Shown in pieces: positions 1-9,400 of a stretch of 42,138 bases of DNA; positions within the stretch are counted from its first letter, which is position 1; each line of letters opens with the position of its first letter. The position numbers were made by a program, and so were the translations under genes. The notes below the pieces were generated by a model that was not told the DNA's origin, made no database searches, and saw only the letters and a list, made by a program, of their open reading frames with translations. The stretch is taken from the IMG/VR virus record IMGVR_UViG_3300028835_001079, positions 1-42,138 of that record; one strand, 5' to 3'. The stretch comes from a virus.

Positions 1-563
1 TCTCCTGTCAGTCCGGTGTCTCCAGTTGCTCCCTGAAAACCTTGGTTTCCTTGAGGACCAATTTCTCCCTGTTCACCTATATTGCCTTGATGTCCTTGAC
101 TGCCTTGAACCCCCTCGTCGCCCTGAAAACCTTGTGCTCCCTGCACTCCTTCAGAACCCGTCTCTCCTTGTTCCCCGATATTGCCCTGAGTCCCCTGAAC
201 GCCCTGCGTTCCTATGTCGCCTTGGAATCCCTGGTTTCCCTGTGCACCAGCTTCGCCCTGCTCTCCAACATTTCCTTGAGGACCGATGACGCCCTGCGGA
301 CCCTGAGGACCTTGATAACCCTGATAGCCCTGGAAACCTTTGTCCCCCTGCTCCCCTTTGTCTCCCTGCTCCCCCTGATATCCCTGAAAGCCTTGAGGAC
401 CTTGTGCTCCTTCCTCTCCCTGAGCTCCCGTCGTTCCTTGGTCTCCCTGCGGTCCCTGGGGACCCTGCGCTCCCGTCAGCTTGTAAAGACCATGGACGAC
501 TTTGGGGTCTTTCCTCTTGTGATCCTCCAGGTCTATCGCACGCGCGAATCCTTCTTTTCCCAT
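1..563 (-). CDS. Collagen-like tail fibre protein (partial, C-terminus off the left edge)
   Basis: The ATG at 563 follows the ribosome binding site GAGGTGAGGATTTAA. After about 28 residues of ordinary sequence (MGKEGFARAIDLEDHKRK and onward) the rest of the visible protein is an unbroken Gly-X-Y repeat, roughly 50 triplets, with Gln in the third position in most of them (GPQGPQGDQG, GFQGYQG). Such repeats form collagen-type triple helices and are common in phage tail and head fibres, where they make trimeric stalks. The position downstream of the tail hub genes fits a host-contact fibre. The receptor-binding end is missing. A Gln-rich Y position instead of Pro/hydroxyproline is typical of phage collagen. 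Open reading frames on the other strand and in a second minus frame across this region are by-products of the nine-base periodicity. Confidence 0.9.
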   Translation of the reverse strand, partial: MGKEGFARAIDLEDHKRKDPKVVHGLYKLTGAQGPQGPQGDQGTTGAQGEEGAQGPQGFQGYQGEQGDKGEQGDKGFQGYQGYQGPQGPQGVIGPQGNVGEQGEAGAQGNQGFQGDIGTQGVQGTQGNIGEQGETGSEGVQGAQGFQGDEGVQGSQGHQGNIGEQGEIGPQGNQGFQGATGDTGLTG

Positions 564-571
564 TTAAATCC

Positions 572-697
572 TCACCTCTCCAGTCCTGCAGGCTTTTTGT
601 CATAAGGTGGTTTAAGGGCAAAGAAATCCGCCTGTACGATTCTTTTATGTTTGTGAGGTTGGAGGCTTGATTCTCTAGCGAAGTTTGGTTTTTTCAT
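572..697 (-). CDS. 41-residue mini-protein with a QADxxALKPPYDxxPxG motif
   Basis: This short ORF starts at ATG 697 inside the 3' end of the Com-like gene. AAAGGG lies nine bases upstream, and the last codons (CTG GAG AGG TGA GGA) form the ribosome binding site of the collagen-like gene. Residues 22-38 read QADFFALKPPYDKKPAG. The same motif closes the glycosyltransferase-methyltransferase encoded at 1839-3116 (QADLIALKPPYDERPVG). The two DNA segments differ at many synonymous positions, so the resemblance is at protein level rather than from a recent DNA duplication. Other weaker matches (NFAR, RIV) occur in the same order in both. The function is unknown. It may be a docking or recognition peptide, or the remnant of a second methyltransferase gene. 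I regard it as a real gene mainly because of the conserved motif. Confidence 0.6.
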   Translation of the reverse strand: MKKPNFARESSLQPHKHKRIVQADFFALKPPYDKKPAGLER

Positions 698-845
698 CTC
701 CCGATACCCTTTGTTTCCGGGCTTCGGGAGCCTCAATTTTTTCTTTATTGATTTTTTTGCACCGAGGACACTTGAACTCTATCTCATTTTTTTTTATTAT
801 CGCCAAAAGTTTGTTGCAATCTGTGCAACGGAATTCTTTTGACAT
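675..845 (-). CDS. com: Com-like zinc-ribbon protein
   Basis: A 56-residue protein starting at ATG 845 behind AGAGGATAACATT. It carries two CxxC knuckles, FRCTDCNKLLA (Cys7, Cys10) and FKCPRCKKIN (Cys26, Cys29), spaced as in the Com family. In phage Mu, Com is a small zinc protein that binds the mom mRNA and allows its translation, so the family is known as an RNA-binding translational activator. Here there is no mom-like gene beside it. The gene lies between the RmlB-like dehydratase and the collagen-like fibre. Its target is not evident. A role in translating the fibre or the overlapping mini-gene is only a guess. The C-terminal third is Lys/Glu rich and overlaps the next ORF by 23 bases. 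Confidence 0.75.
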   Translation of the reverse strand: MSKEFRCTDCNKLLAIIKKNEIEFKCPRCKKINKEKIEAPEARKQRVSGDEKTKLR

Positions 846-849
846 AATG

Positions 850-1842
850 TTATCCTCTTATATCGATCCAATTCGGATTCTCCAGAGTCCATCTGACCGT
901 CTTCTCAAGAGACTCCCCAAAACTCTTCGACGGTATCCATCCCATCGAAGCCAGCCTGGCCCCGTCCAGAGCGTAGCGGAGATCGTGTCCAGGACGGCTG
1001 GAATGGAAATCGACCAGCTCGTATTTCAAGGGCTTCCCCACGAAGCCGGCGATCAGAAGGGCAAGTTCCAGATTGTTAACCTCTTTCTCTCCGACAATGT
1101 TCATCTTGTCCCGCTCGAAAGATTCCGCATTCAAAAGGAACAGAAGTGCAGAGGCCATGTTCCGGCAGTGCAGATAATACCGGCTACCGGGGATTGTCTT
1201 CGTGGCATCGGAATGGACGAAGACCGTTTCCCCCTTCAGGGCTTTCTGGATGACCATGGGGACGAATTTCTCCGGATGCTGCCTTTCCCCGAACAGGTTC
1301 ATGCAGTGCGTCACCAGCACGGGGATTTTATAAGTGTTGGCATAGGCCAGGGAAAGTTCCTCGCCCCCCGCCTTGGTCGCGGCGTAGGGATTGGACGAGT
1401 TGAATCCGTCCCACTCCTTGAAATCCTGTTCTGGCCCGGCTGGCCCAAAGACCTCGTCGGTCGAGAAATAAACGAATTGCCTCAGGTTTTTCTGGAGCTT
1501 TGCGAATTCCAGCATCCACATGGTCCCCAGCACATTGGAACGGACGAAAGGCTCCGGGTTCAGTATACTGTTGTCGACATGGCTCTCGGCCCCCATGTGG
1601 ACGATATAATCGACCTCCCCGACCTCCTGCACAACACCTTCGCTGAGGGGAATCGAGAAATCGTAGCAGATGGTGAAGATCCTCTTATCGTCATAGGCGT
1701 TGATGTCCCGCAACCGGTTCCAGCCGTTCGAGGCATAGTTCAGCCTGTCCATGACAACGATGCTCCAGTCCGTATTTTTAAGGAAATGCTCTACCACATG
1801 GTGTCCGGCGAATCCCGCCCCTCCCGTAATAAGGACTTTCAT
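850..1842 (-). CDS. NAD-dependent sugar epimerase/dehydratase, RmlB-like
   Basis: A 330-residue extended short-chain dehydrogenase. The N-terminus has the Rossmann motif TGGAGFAG (residues 6-13), then HMGAESHVDNS (82-92), STDEVFG (127-133) with the Thr-Asp-Glu triad typical of dTDP-glucose 4,6-dehydratases, and the catalytic YAATK (153-157). SRYYLHCRNMA (220-230) matches the substrate-binding segment of the family. Known enzymes of this type convert a nucleotide-activated hexose to its 4-keto-6-deoxy form. The start ATG overlaps the stop of the upstream glycosyltransferase-methyltransferase (ATGA), so the two are co-translated. In this setting it probably supplies an activated sugar to phage glycosyltransferases. 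The exact substrate cannot be read from the sequence. Confidence 0.9.
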   Translation of the reverse strand: MKVLITGGAGFAGHHVVEHFLKNTDWSIVVMDRLNYASNGWNRLRDINAYDDKRIFTICYDFSIPLSEGVVQEVGEVDYIVHMGAESHVDNSILNPEPFVRSNVLGTMWMLEFAKLQKNLRQFVYFSTDEVFGPAGPEQDFKEWDGFNSSNPYAATKAGGEELSLAYANTYKIPVLVTHCMNLFGERQHPEKFVPMVIQKALKGETVFVHSDATKTIPGSRYYLHCRNMASALLFLLNAESFERDKMNIVGEKEVNNLELALLIAGFVGKPLKYELVDFHSSRPGHDLRYALDGARLASMGWIPSKSFGESLEKTVRWTLENPNWIDIRG

Positions 1843-3116
1843 ATCAAAATCGCTCCCACAGGTCTCTCGTCGTAAGGCGGTTTCAACGCGATCAGGTCGG
1901 CCTGCGTTATCGGGATGTCGTTTTTCTTCTCAAAATCAGTCGGAAACCAAGTGACGATCCGGCTCTTCTGGAACCGGCAGTTCATTCGAGGCTTTATGAA
2001 TCTTGCGAAATTCTTGTTCGTGTAATACCAGAACGAGTTCTCATTCCAGAACGAGACGTGGCTCGGGTCCTGGAAAGCTCCTCTGCCGTCCGTGGACGGA
2101 ACTTCGATGAAAAGCCATCCTCCAGGAGCAAGAACCCGGTAGGCCTCGTTCATCGCATGGACAGGGTCTTTCAGATGCTCGAATATGTGGTAGGCCTTCA
2201 GCACACCAACAGAATTGTCCCTAAGTTTCCAATCTTTATTCAGATCGCAGACGATGTCCGCCGGCTCATACATGTCCACTGTCTTATATTCATTCCACCT
2301 GTTGAACCTTCCGCCTAGGTCGATCAATTCAAGCCCCTCGTCTTTGGCCCAACGAGTAGCCAAATCCCTGCTGTATTTCAGATAATTTTTGTCCGTCTGT
2401 ACTTGGATTTCCGCATTCAACTCACCCATGCAGACATTCTTCTCATGAATCCTGTACAGGTACAGGCACTTGTCTATGTGGCGGAACCCGCCCATCCCGT
2501 ACTGGATGTAGAACCTGCAACAGAGGTCGTGGTCGTCGCCGACCATCAACGCTTTGTCATGCCCTCCTATCTTCCAGTAATCCTTCGTTCTCCATGCCCT
2601 AATGTGATTCGGAGCCCAGAAAATGAATCTCATCATCTGAGCCGACGGAGGCCAGGCTATCTGCTCGAAGAGCTTGTGGCCTTCGTATTCGAAATCCCTC
2701 CACCGCCATCCGTAATAATCGGAAAAGTGGTCGCTCTCCCATGTGCCGTCTTTGAAATGTGCGCTGTTCGAATATGCGAAGACCACGGACTCGTCCCGGA
2801 AGGCGTTGTGGACTTCCTGCAGGGCATCGGGTATCAGGATGTCATCGGCATCAAGTTCCGCTATTATCTCCCCGTCCGACTCAGAACAGGCAATCCTCTT
2901 CAGCCGCCCGATGAGATTATGCGGCTGGCCTCTGTCGTCTTCCGCTTTCACGACTTTCACCCTTTTGTCTTTGCCTATGTTTTCAGGGACGATGCCTCCC
3001 GCATTGGCTACCAGTACCCACTGCCAGTCCTGGAAAGACTGGTGGCATAAAGATTTGTAAGTCTCGCCGAGGAATCCCTCGTGCGTCTTGGCAAATGGCG
3101 TTATTATTGAGATCAT
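1839..3116 (-). CDS. Glycosyltransferase family 2 - SAM methyltransferase fusion
   Basis: A 425-residue, two-domain protein. Residues 1-235 are a GT-A glycosyltransferase: MISIITPFAK start, ELDADD (87-92) as the metal-binding DxD, and GGHDKALMVGDDHDLCCR (184-201) as the acceptor/catalytic segment. Residues 262-385 are a class I methyltransferase: LIDLGGRFNRW, VDMYEPADIVCDL, AYHIFEHLKDP (308-318) and the strand-loop APGGWLFIEVPS (330-341). The last 20 residues hold QADLIALKPPYDERPVG, also found in the mini-protein at 572-697. ATG 3116 overlaps the tail hub stop (ATGA), which fixes the start; upstream in-frame sequence is a shadow of the hub gene. The fusion suggests that a transferred sugar is then methylated. 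Acceptor unknown; virion protein glycosylation is likely from the context. Confidence 0.88.
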   Translation of the reverse strand: MISIITPFAKTHEGFLGETYKSLCHQSFQDWQWVLVANAGGIVPENIGKDKRVKVVKAEDDRGQPHNLIGRLKRIACSESDGEIIAELDADDILIPDALQEVHNAFRDESVVFAYSNSAHFKDGTWESDHFSDYYGWRWRDFEYEGHKLFEQIAWPPSAQMMRFIFWAPNHIRAWRTKDYWKIGGHDKALMVGDDHDLCCRFYIQYGMGGFRHIDKCLYLYRIHEKNVCMGELNAEIQVQTDKNYLKYSRDLATRWAKDEGLELIDLGGRFNRWNEYKTVDMYEPADIVCDLNKDWKLRDNSVGVLKAYHIFEHLKDPVHAMNEAYRVLAPGGWLFIEVPSTDGRGAFQDPSHVSFWNENSFWYYTNKNFARFIKPRMNCRFQKSRIVTWFPTDFEKKNDIPITQADLIALKPPYDERPVGAILI

Positions 3117-5689
3117 GACACTATCACTCCTTTGATCGTTGATTTGCCGGACGAGATTATCTTGTCCAGCTTGAGAAGCCTGACGTTGATTTTGTCCGCT
3201 ACCCCCGACGAGCCGTAGAACCTGTCCCGGCTCAGTATTATCACATCTCCCGCTCGGCAGCCATAGAGCATCCAAGGTAGGGTCTCGTTGATGAATCCCG
3301 CCTCCAGCTCCTCTAGCTTGGTTGCGATGTCGTCGGCCAAGGCCGAAGCCGAGGTATCACTGATGAAATATGTGTCTATATCCAGAGATTTCAGAGGCTT
3401 CCTCTTCCCGTACTTCCAGACGAACTTGGGAAGCGACTTCGTGAACACTTCTGGTTTCTCTTTTCCTGGGTCTTCCGCATAGTAGATATTTATTTCCTTA
3501 AACAGGAACTCAGCCCCTTTCTCCTGCTTGTGGCCATCCTCGGATATGTGAAAGTTCTCCACATAGACCGCATCCGATGCCGGGACGGATTGTGCGACCC
3601 GAAGCCCGATCCTTCCTTTCTCGTCCTGGAAGGTGCTGGCCCGCACCGAGTTCTCGATCTTGTTGATTATGTCCGCAAGATTCTCCTCCTTGTAGATTTG
3701 CACCGAAAGATCCAAGCTGGTGTCGTATTTCGTCCCGTATATGCTGTCGTGGTCGAGTTCGTCGTTCGAGAGTCCCATGATCTCATTCATGATGGACTTG
3801 AAAATCTCCGCCCCGTCGACCACCGCCGCGTTCGCCGAATCCACCATGCCTATGAACTCGATATCGACAGTATCCTTCTCCCAATCCATTTCCATCGTCC
3901 TGGCGAATGTTATGACGGCCCGCTGGTAGTCGACATAGTAATGTGTGTCCTTTGTCTTCACGGCATCATTCACTTTCACCGTATTCACTTCCTTGATTCG
4001 CCCGTCATGGAAACTCCATTTCTTGTTCTCCGTGTCTATGCACACTGATGGGATGTTCCTCCCGTACCGAAACACCCTCGGAATCACCGCACCTTCCTTC
4101 TCTCCGTCCATAGCTGGGAAATCCGCAATCTGGTATTTGTTCACCGGAATCCGCCCGCTGAGGTTCGCCCTCAAGTCCTTCAGGTTGAGACTGATTAGCC
4201 TGTCGTTGCAGTCGACCCTATCGATTAGCGAGGTGAAGGCCTCCTCGTATTTCGAGTAGGCAAACCCCTCCTTGCCAATCTTCAGGACCAGCTTCGCATC
4301 GCTCCACAGGTAGTCGGCGAACCTTTTGTCGAAGAATTTCTTGCTGGTCTCCTCATCATTCTTGAGCGAGATCGTGCCTGATGCGATCTTGAACGATCCG
4401 CCGTAGAAGGCGTTTATCTCGCTATTCATGCTCGGGATGTTCTCGAGCGAGAGGAATGGCAGGTAGAAATTGCCGTTGAATGTCATGTTCTTCTTGTTCG
4501 AGAAGTATGTCCAGAACCTGCCCTCGTTGTAGAATCCGATGGGGTCGGCTCCGGTGCTGGTATGGACATAAAGTATCCTGGTAGAAGTGTCGAACCAGAA
4601 GGTCGAGGCGGTCGCCTCCACTTCGTTTATCGAGGCTTTCTCGGCGTATTCTTCTCCGTTCTCGTAGACCTTTTCGAAGTCGACGATTGCCCTGTCGGTT
4701 ATGGCGAGCTCGTATGTATATGTCTTGCCGCCAGTTAGCGTGAATCCACTGAGCTTTTTCCCGGGATTTATCTCGCAGAGCGCCACAATCTCAATTTTCG
4801 GCTTCCTGATGAATTTCTCGAAATCGGTGAATTCGTACTGAGCGTCGGTCGTGTCGTTTACAGAGGATGTGAAAGCGGAACTCCCCACGCCGTTGTACGA
4901 ACAAACCCGAACCCAATACTGGTCATTCGGAGCAAGACCCGTGAAAAGAAAGTCCACCACCCCTGTGGCCACAATGTATTCGGTCTCTTCCCCGCCGAAT
5001 GTGTCTTCATCGGAAATCTGGACTTTGTATCCGGTCAGCGGATCACCGGCAACAGGTGCAGTCCAGGAGAAGCGCATCGACTTATCTTTGACTTCGGAGA
5101 GAGTTGGACTTGTCGGTATGCTGGGTGCGCTCAGGGCGATTGCCGAATCCTCATTGGAATAACCAGGCGAATAGCTTACGCCCTGTTTCGCTCTGGCCCG
5201 GTATGTGTAGGTCTCCCCGGGAGTGACGCTTGTGTCTCTGTAGAAATCCATGTTTGCGGGAATTGTCGCATATTCTGAAAACTCGCCTGTGCCTACTTTC
5301 CGCTCAAGCCTGTGGTCGTCCTCCGTTCCCGAATTGTCCTTGAATGTTATATCGATGAAATCGGCGAAGGCCTCGGCTTCCAGGTCGGTTGGATCTTCAA
5401 GCACGCCGTAGGTGGTTGCGTCATCCTCGTTCGAGTATGGCGACCATTCCTCGGGATAGAACCGGTATCCCCTGACTTGGTAATTGTATTCGGTGTTCGG
5501 ATCCAGTTCGATGTCACAATATTCATTGTCCGAACCATCGGTATAGTAGATTTCCACGAATCCACCGTCGATCGGGGATTCCCTCTCTACATAAATCCGA
5601 TCATATTGTCCATTGTTCTGCCATACGAGGTAAATTGAAGTCGACGACAGGGGCGTAACAACAAGATCGCTTGGACCGGAAAGCGCCAT
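3113..5689 (-). CDS. Tail hub/baseplate protein with three N-terminal fibronectin type III domains
   Basis: An 858-residue protein starting at ATG 5689 after GGAGGTCAAGTAG. Three FN3 domains occupy about residues 4-95, 97-185 and 188-285. Each has the family's Trp/Tyr core and the L-x-P-x-T/D-x-Y-x-(Y/V)-R-(V/A) strand (for example LDPNTEYNYQVRGY, LAPNDQYWVRVCSY). Residues from about 290 on are beta-rich and resemble the tail-tip/hub proteins encoded after distal tail proteins in siphoviruses. FN3 domains on virions are thought to help weak carbohydrate binding. Placing them at the N-terminus of the hub is less common than in the C-terminal half. The downstream glycosyltransferase gene overlaps its stop codon. 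The assignment of the large C-terminal part rests on position and length. Confidence 0.75.
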   Translation of the reverse strand: MALSGPSDLVVTPLSSTSIYLVWQNNGQYDRIYVERESPIDGGFVEIYYTDGSDNEYCDIELDPNTEYNYQVRGYRFYPEEWSPYSNEDDATTYGVLEDPTDLEAEAFADFIDITFKDNSGTEDDHRLERKVGTGEFSEYATIPANMDFYRDTSVTPGETYTYRARAKQGVSYSPGYSNEDSAIALSAPSIPTSPTLSEVKDKSMRFSWTAPVAGDPLTGYKVQISDEDTFGGEETEYIVATGVVDFLFTGLAPNDQYWVRVCSYNGVGSSAFTSSVNDTTDAQYEFTDFEKFIRKPKIEIVALCEINPGKKLSGFTLTGGKTYTYELAITDRAIVDFEKVYENGEEYAEKASINEVEATASTFWFDTSTRILYVHTSTGADPIGFYNEGRFWTYFSNKKNMTFNGNFYLPFLSLENIPSMNSEINAFYGGSFKIASGTISLKNDEETSKKFFDKRFADYLWSDAKLVLKIGKEGFAYSKYEEAFTSLIDRVDCNDRLISLNLKDLRANLSGRIPVNKYQIADFPAMDGEKEGAVIPRVFRYGRNIPSVCIDTENKKWSFHDGRIKEVNTVKVNDAVKTKDTHYYVDYQRAVITFARTMEMDWEKDTVDIEFIGMVDSANAAVVDGAEIFKSIMNEIMGLSNDELDHDSIYGTKYDTSLDLSVQIYKEENLADIINKIENSVRASTFQDEKGRIGLRVAQSVPASDAVYVENFHISEDGHKQEKGAEFLFKEINIYYAEDPGKEKPEVFTKSLPKFVWKYGKRKPLKSLDIDTYFISDTSASALADDIATKLEELEAGFINETLPWMLYGCRAGDVIILSRDRFYGSSGVADKINVRLLKLDKIISSGKSTIKGVIVS

Positions 5690-6448
5690 CTACTTGACCT
5701 CCTTTATCACCAAATTCCAGTTCCAGATGTTGAAGAACTGGAATTCCGGCGAAGACGCTTCCTCAATCCTTACCAGATGAGAATCGCTGTTCGGCAAAGC
5801 CTTGTCGAAAACAACAACAAAAGCCTTGTGCTTCCCGCACTCCTCCATGAGTGCAAGCACCTCGTCTTTCGAGGCATCGTCAAGGCTCCAATAAGGGAGT
5901 CGCCATGTCTTCAGGATGGGCTTTTCCTGAGCGAAGAGTACCATGTCGTCCGTTAATTCCACCTCCGAGGGATCTTCCCTTCCTGGCGCATATCCTCTCA
6001 CATAGTCGATATTCGGCTCGAAGTACTTCCCGCAGATGACATTCGCAAACTGGGGGTAGTCCGTGAAATCCGTTGCCTTCTCCAGCAACACTCGGACATA
6101 TTGTCTGGCTGGCCATGCGGTAAAGAATTCAAAGATGTCCGTGGCATTGTAAGTAAGCTCCTCGGTCACGATCCCGGTAGTGAAAGCTGAGTTGGTAGCA
6201 CCCTGGAACTTGATCGTGACATCGGTCGGCTCGAAATTATGGCCGAGAATTGCCACGAAATCTATCACCTGAGGCGTTATCAAGTCGTTCGGCACGGTGC
6301 AGGGAGAGGTCTTGACCAATGCTTTGTAGTACATGGATTTCGTATCAACCTGGGTATCCGTGGCCGGATGCTGGGGGTCTTCGGAGGAAGCATCCAGCAT
6401 CGTTCCCTTGCGCCAGAGATTATTGTAAATAAATCTTGTCTCAGCCAT
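5690..6448 (-). CDS. Distal tail protein-like (tail tip component)
   Basis: A 252-residue protein directly between the tape measure and the hub, the place of distal tail proteins in siphovirus genomes. The start ATG overlaps the tape measure stop (TAATG). The N-terminal half is a beta-sandwich-like sequence (IDFVAILGHNFEPTDVTIKFQG, here in two parts IDFVAILGHN and DVTIKFQG), and the C-terminal half contains aromatic segments ending in NIWNWNLVIKEVK. Proteins of this form often read 'structural protein, F5/8-like' in related genomes, with the phrase VAILGHNF recurring. No catalytic residues are visible. The function follows from order and size only. Confidence 0.6.
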   Translation of the reverse strand: MAETRFIYNNLWRKGTMLDASSEDPQHPATDTQVDTKSMYYKALVKTSPCTVPNDLITPQVIDFVAILGHNFEPTDVTIKFQGATNSAFTTGIVTEELTYNATDIFEFFTAWPARQYVRVLLEKATDFTDYPQFANVICGKYFEPNIDYVRGYAPGREDPSEVELTDDMVLFAQEKPILKTWRLPYWSLDDASKDEVLALMEECGKHKAFVVVFDKALPNSDSHLVRIEEASSPEFQFFNIWNWNLVIKEVK

Positions 6449-9400
6449 TACTTTATCACCTTTGCCGGGAGAGTCAGATTGCCCAACTCGCCCTCATCCA
6501 TAACAATTTTCGTAATCTTTTTCTTGATTGTGTCCTCTCCAATCCTTATCGTCTGGTGGAGATGGATTGTTTGAAGCCTCCTTGCCCCCGCCTCGCCTGC
6601 TCCTGCGAACCCGCCTCTCTCCGCCATCATGGCCCGGCCGAGACCGCCGGCCGAGGCCAAGGCTGGGATGGTTGCAACCTGAGGTATTATTATCTGGGGC
6701 GGTGGGATTATCGGGATCACCGCCTTCTTGATTATCTCAACCAGCTTCTCCAGGGGAGCGACGACTTCCGGTCTTTCCTCCGCCAGTTCCGCAACCATGT
6801 GTTTCTCGACGATTCCGCCTTTTTTGAGGGCCGGCAGCGGGGTACTCATAATCGTTGCGATTTGGGCGGCACCCAGAACACCGACCGCTACTGCCTTGAA
6901 GATTTTCGGCAACGCCTCTGCCACGGCGGATGCCGTGTAGACGATGGCCTCCATAAGTGCTATGGCTTTCGCCCTTGCCGCTGCTTTCCGTTCGACTTCC
7001 CGCCTTTCCTTGTCCATCTTATGCTGGAGTGCGTCTTTTTTTCTTGCCTTCTCTTCATCCAATGCTTCAAGGGCCGCCACCAGCTCTTCCTCATTCGTGA
7101 TGGTAGTCTCTAACTTCGTTTTCTCCCGCTCATACCAGCTCTCGAGCGCGTCGGTCTGCTTTTTTTCCTCGTTCTCTATCCTCACCATCTGTTTCTGGTA
7201 CATCAACCCGAACAACTCGTCGATTTCAGGTATGATCAGATCCGTATATTCCCGCACTTTCCCCATTGCTCCCTGGAAATCTTCTGCGAATTCTTCCACT
7301 TTCTGCTTCCAGCTCTTGGTGCCATAATAGGTAATTTGCTGATCTACCCCCTCTAAGGCCTCTATTACTCCCGATAGATCCATCGACATTGGAGGAAGCG
7401 GAGTTAGTCCGAGCGTCTCTCTCAGGTCTTTTATCGCATCGTTGATTTCCTTGATCAGCCTGACGTATTCCTTCAATTCCAAATTTCCTGCCTTGTATTC
7501 CTGGTGGGCTTTGTTTAATATTCTCTCGAGTTCCGCCACTCTTTTCATCTTTGTTTCGATCGTTTTTATTCCTTTGCTTTCGAGGTAACTCGTATATTCC
7601 TCTTCAGCCTCCAGCTCGTCCTTCTTCGCTTTTATTTTCCTCTCCAGTGCTTCTTTCGTCTCGTTCAGCTTGGTTATATATGCGACACTCAGGTCATACT
7701 GTCTTCTCTTCTCGCCACTCTCGTCCTTCACTATCGTGACCCCTGCCGCCAACACCGAGTTGATCCTCTTGATGGCATCCTCCTGGTCTCCGATCGTCCC
7801 GGTGTACGCTTCCTCTGCCACCTTCAGGGTTATCCTCGCCTCCTTTTTCATCTCCGCTTCTCTCTTGTCCCGCTCCGCAAGCTTCGCCAGTCTCGCATCG
7901 AACTCTTCCCTTTTCTTCACCCGCTCCTCTTCCTCTTTTATCATCGTCCAGTAAAGGGAGGTCAGATCTTCCGCCCCTTTTATCTGGCCGTCCAGCAACT
8001 GCTTCCACGTCTTGGCCAGATTGCCGAAGTTCTTTTGCAATCTCATACAGAACTTGCCCCATGCTTTATCTATAATCTCGCCCGAATTCAATGCTTTCTC
8101 TTTGAGCTCATCAAAGCCTACGACCCTTCCTAAGGCCTTGTTCATCTCCCTCAGCTTCTCTCTCATATTCTCCATATTTTTCTTTGAAAACTTATCTAGG
8201 GCTATCCCCGTTTCAAATATTTTAAGCTTCAGACCTATAAAGCCTGCCACGACCATTCCGATCGGACCCAGCAAAGCCATCATTTTCAATCCCATCACTC
8301 CCAACACCGTGACCAGCTTCCCTATCAGCAGAATCAGCGGCGGGATCACTGCCGTGAGTCCGGCAATAACCATGATCATCTTCTTCTTCTTGTCCGTTAG
8401 CTTCGTGAATGCCTCGATGGCCGGTCTTATCTTATTGTCAATCAGGTCTTTTATTATCGGCCCGAGCACTGCGAATATCTGGATGCATGCCTCGTTGATG
8501 ATCGAAATCAGCAGTTTTATCGAACCTTGGAATGTTCTTATCTGTTTCTCCGCCATCTCCGCTGCGGCATTCGTGTCCGTAATTTTCTCCTCAAATTCGG
8601 CGATCTTTCTCGCACCTTGGGATAGCAGCGCGGCCATCGCTGGTCCGGACCTCACGCCGAATATCTTGATGACATCCGAAGCCCCCGCTCCCGCATCCTT
8701 GAGCTTCTGCAGGATCTCTTCCATGCTCATCATTTCGGGGTTAACATCCGCTAGCGAGAGACCCAGAGTCGCAAGGCCTTCCTTTGTCCTGCCCGTTCCT
8801 TCCGTCAGCTTCGCCAGTGCCATCCTTAGTGCTGTTCCCGCCGTCGAGGCCTCGTAGCCCGCATTGTAGAGTGCCATCAATGTGGCGGTCGTCTCTTCGA
8901 TCTCATATCCGAGCGAGTGGGCCAGCGGACCGATGAAAGTCATCGAGATCTTCAGCTTCTCGAGCGTCGCCTGCGAGTTCATGATCGCCGCGGCGAACAC
9001 ATTCGTCACCCTTCCGGTATCCTTGGTGGATATCTGGAACTGATTCATCGACGAGATGACGGCTTCGGTCGCGAACGCCAGGTCGCTCTGGGTGGCCGCC
9101 GCAAGGTCGAGGGTCGGTTGGATGGCATCCGCCATCTTCTTCGAGTCCCAGCCCGCCGAGGCCATGTAGTACATCGCATCTGCCGCCTGGCGTGCCGAGA
9201 AGATGGTCGTCGCCCCCATCTCCCTCGCCTTTGCGGTCATTGCGGTAAGGGCCTTTTCTCCCTCTCCTGTCACCGCCCAAGCGTTCGTCATGGCATACTC
9301 GAAATCCGCCCCCGCCTTGACCGCCGCCCCGGCCAGAGCAAGAAGAGGCAGGGTCAGCTTCATCGTCAGGTTCTTTCCGAGCTTGGACATCCGCTTCCCG

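Noticed and set aside
1-563. CRISPR-like or satellite array
   Set aside because: The short periodicity is codon-level collagen repetition in nine-base triplets with no spacers.
42-605. Long plus-strand ORF opposite the collagen-like gene
   Set aside because: It is a by-product of the Gly-X-Gln codon repeat; the sequence is Leu/Ser-rich low complexity without a binding site, while the minus frame gives perfect collagen triplets.
151-621. Second minus-strand ORF (156 residues) over the collagen-like gene
   Set aside because: Arg/Gly/Ser-rich shifted reading of the same repeats; the true frame has the binding site and the Gly-X-Y pattern.
685-1875. 396-residue plus-strand ORF opposite the dehydratase
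   Set aside because: No binding site and no family pattern; the minus strand carries an intact RmlB-like enzyme.
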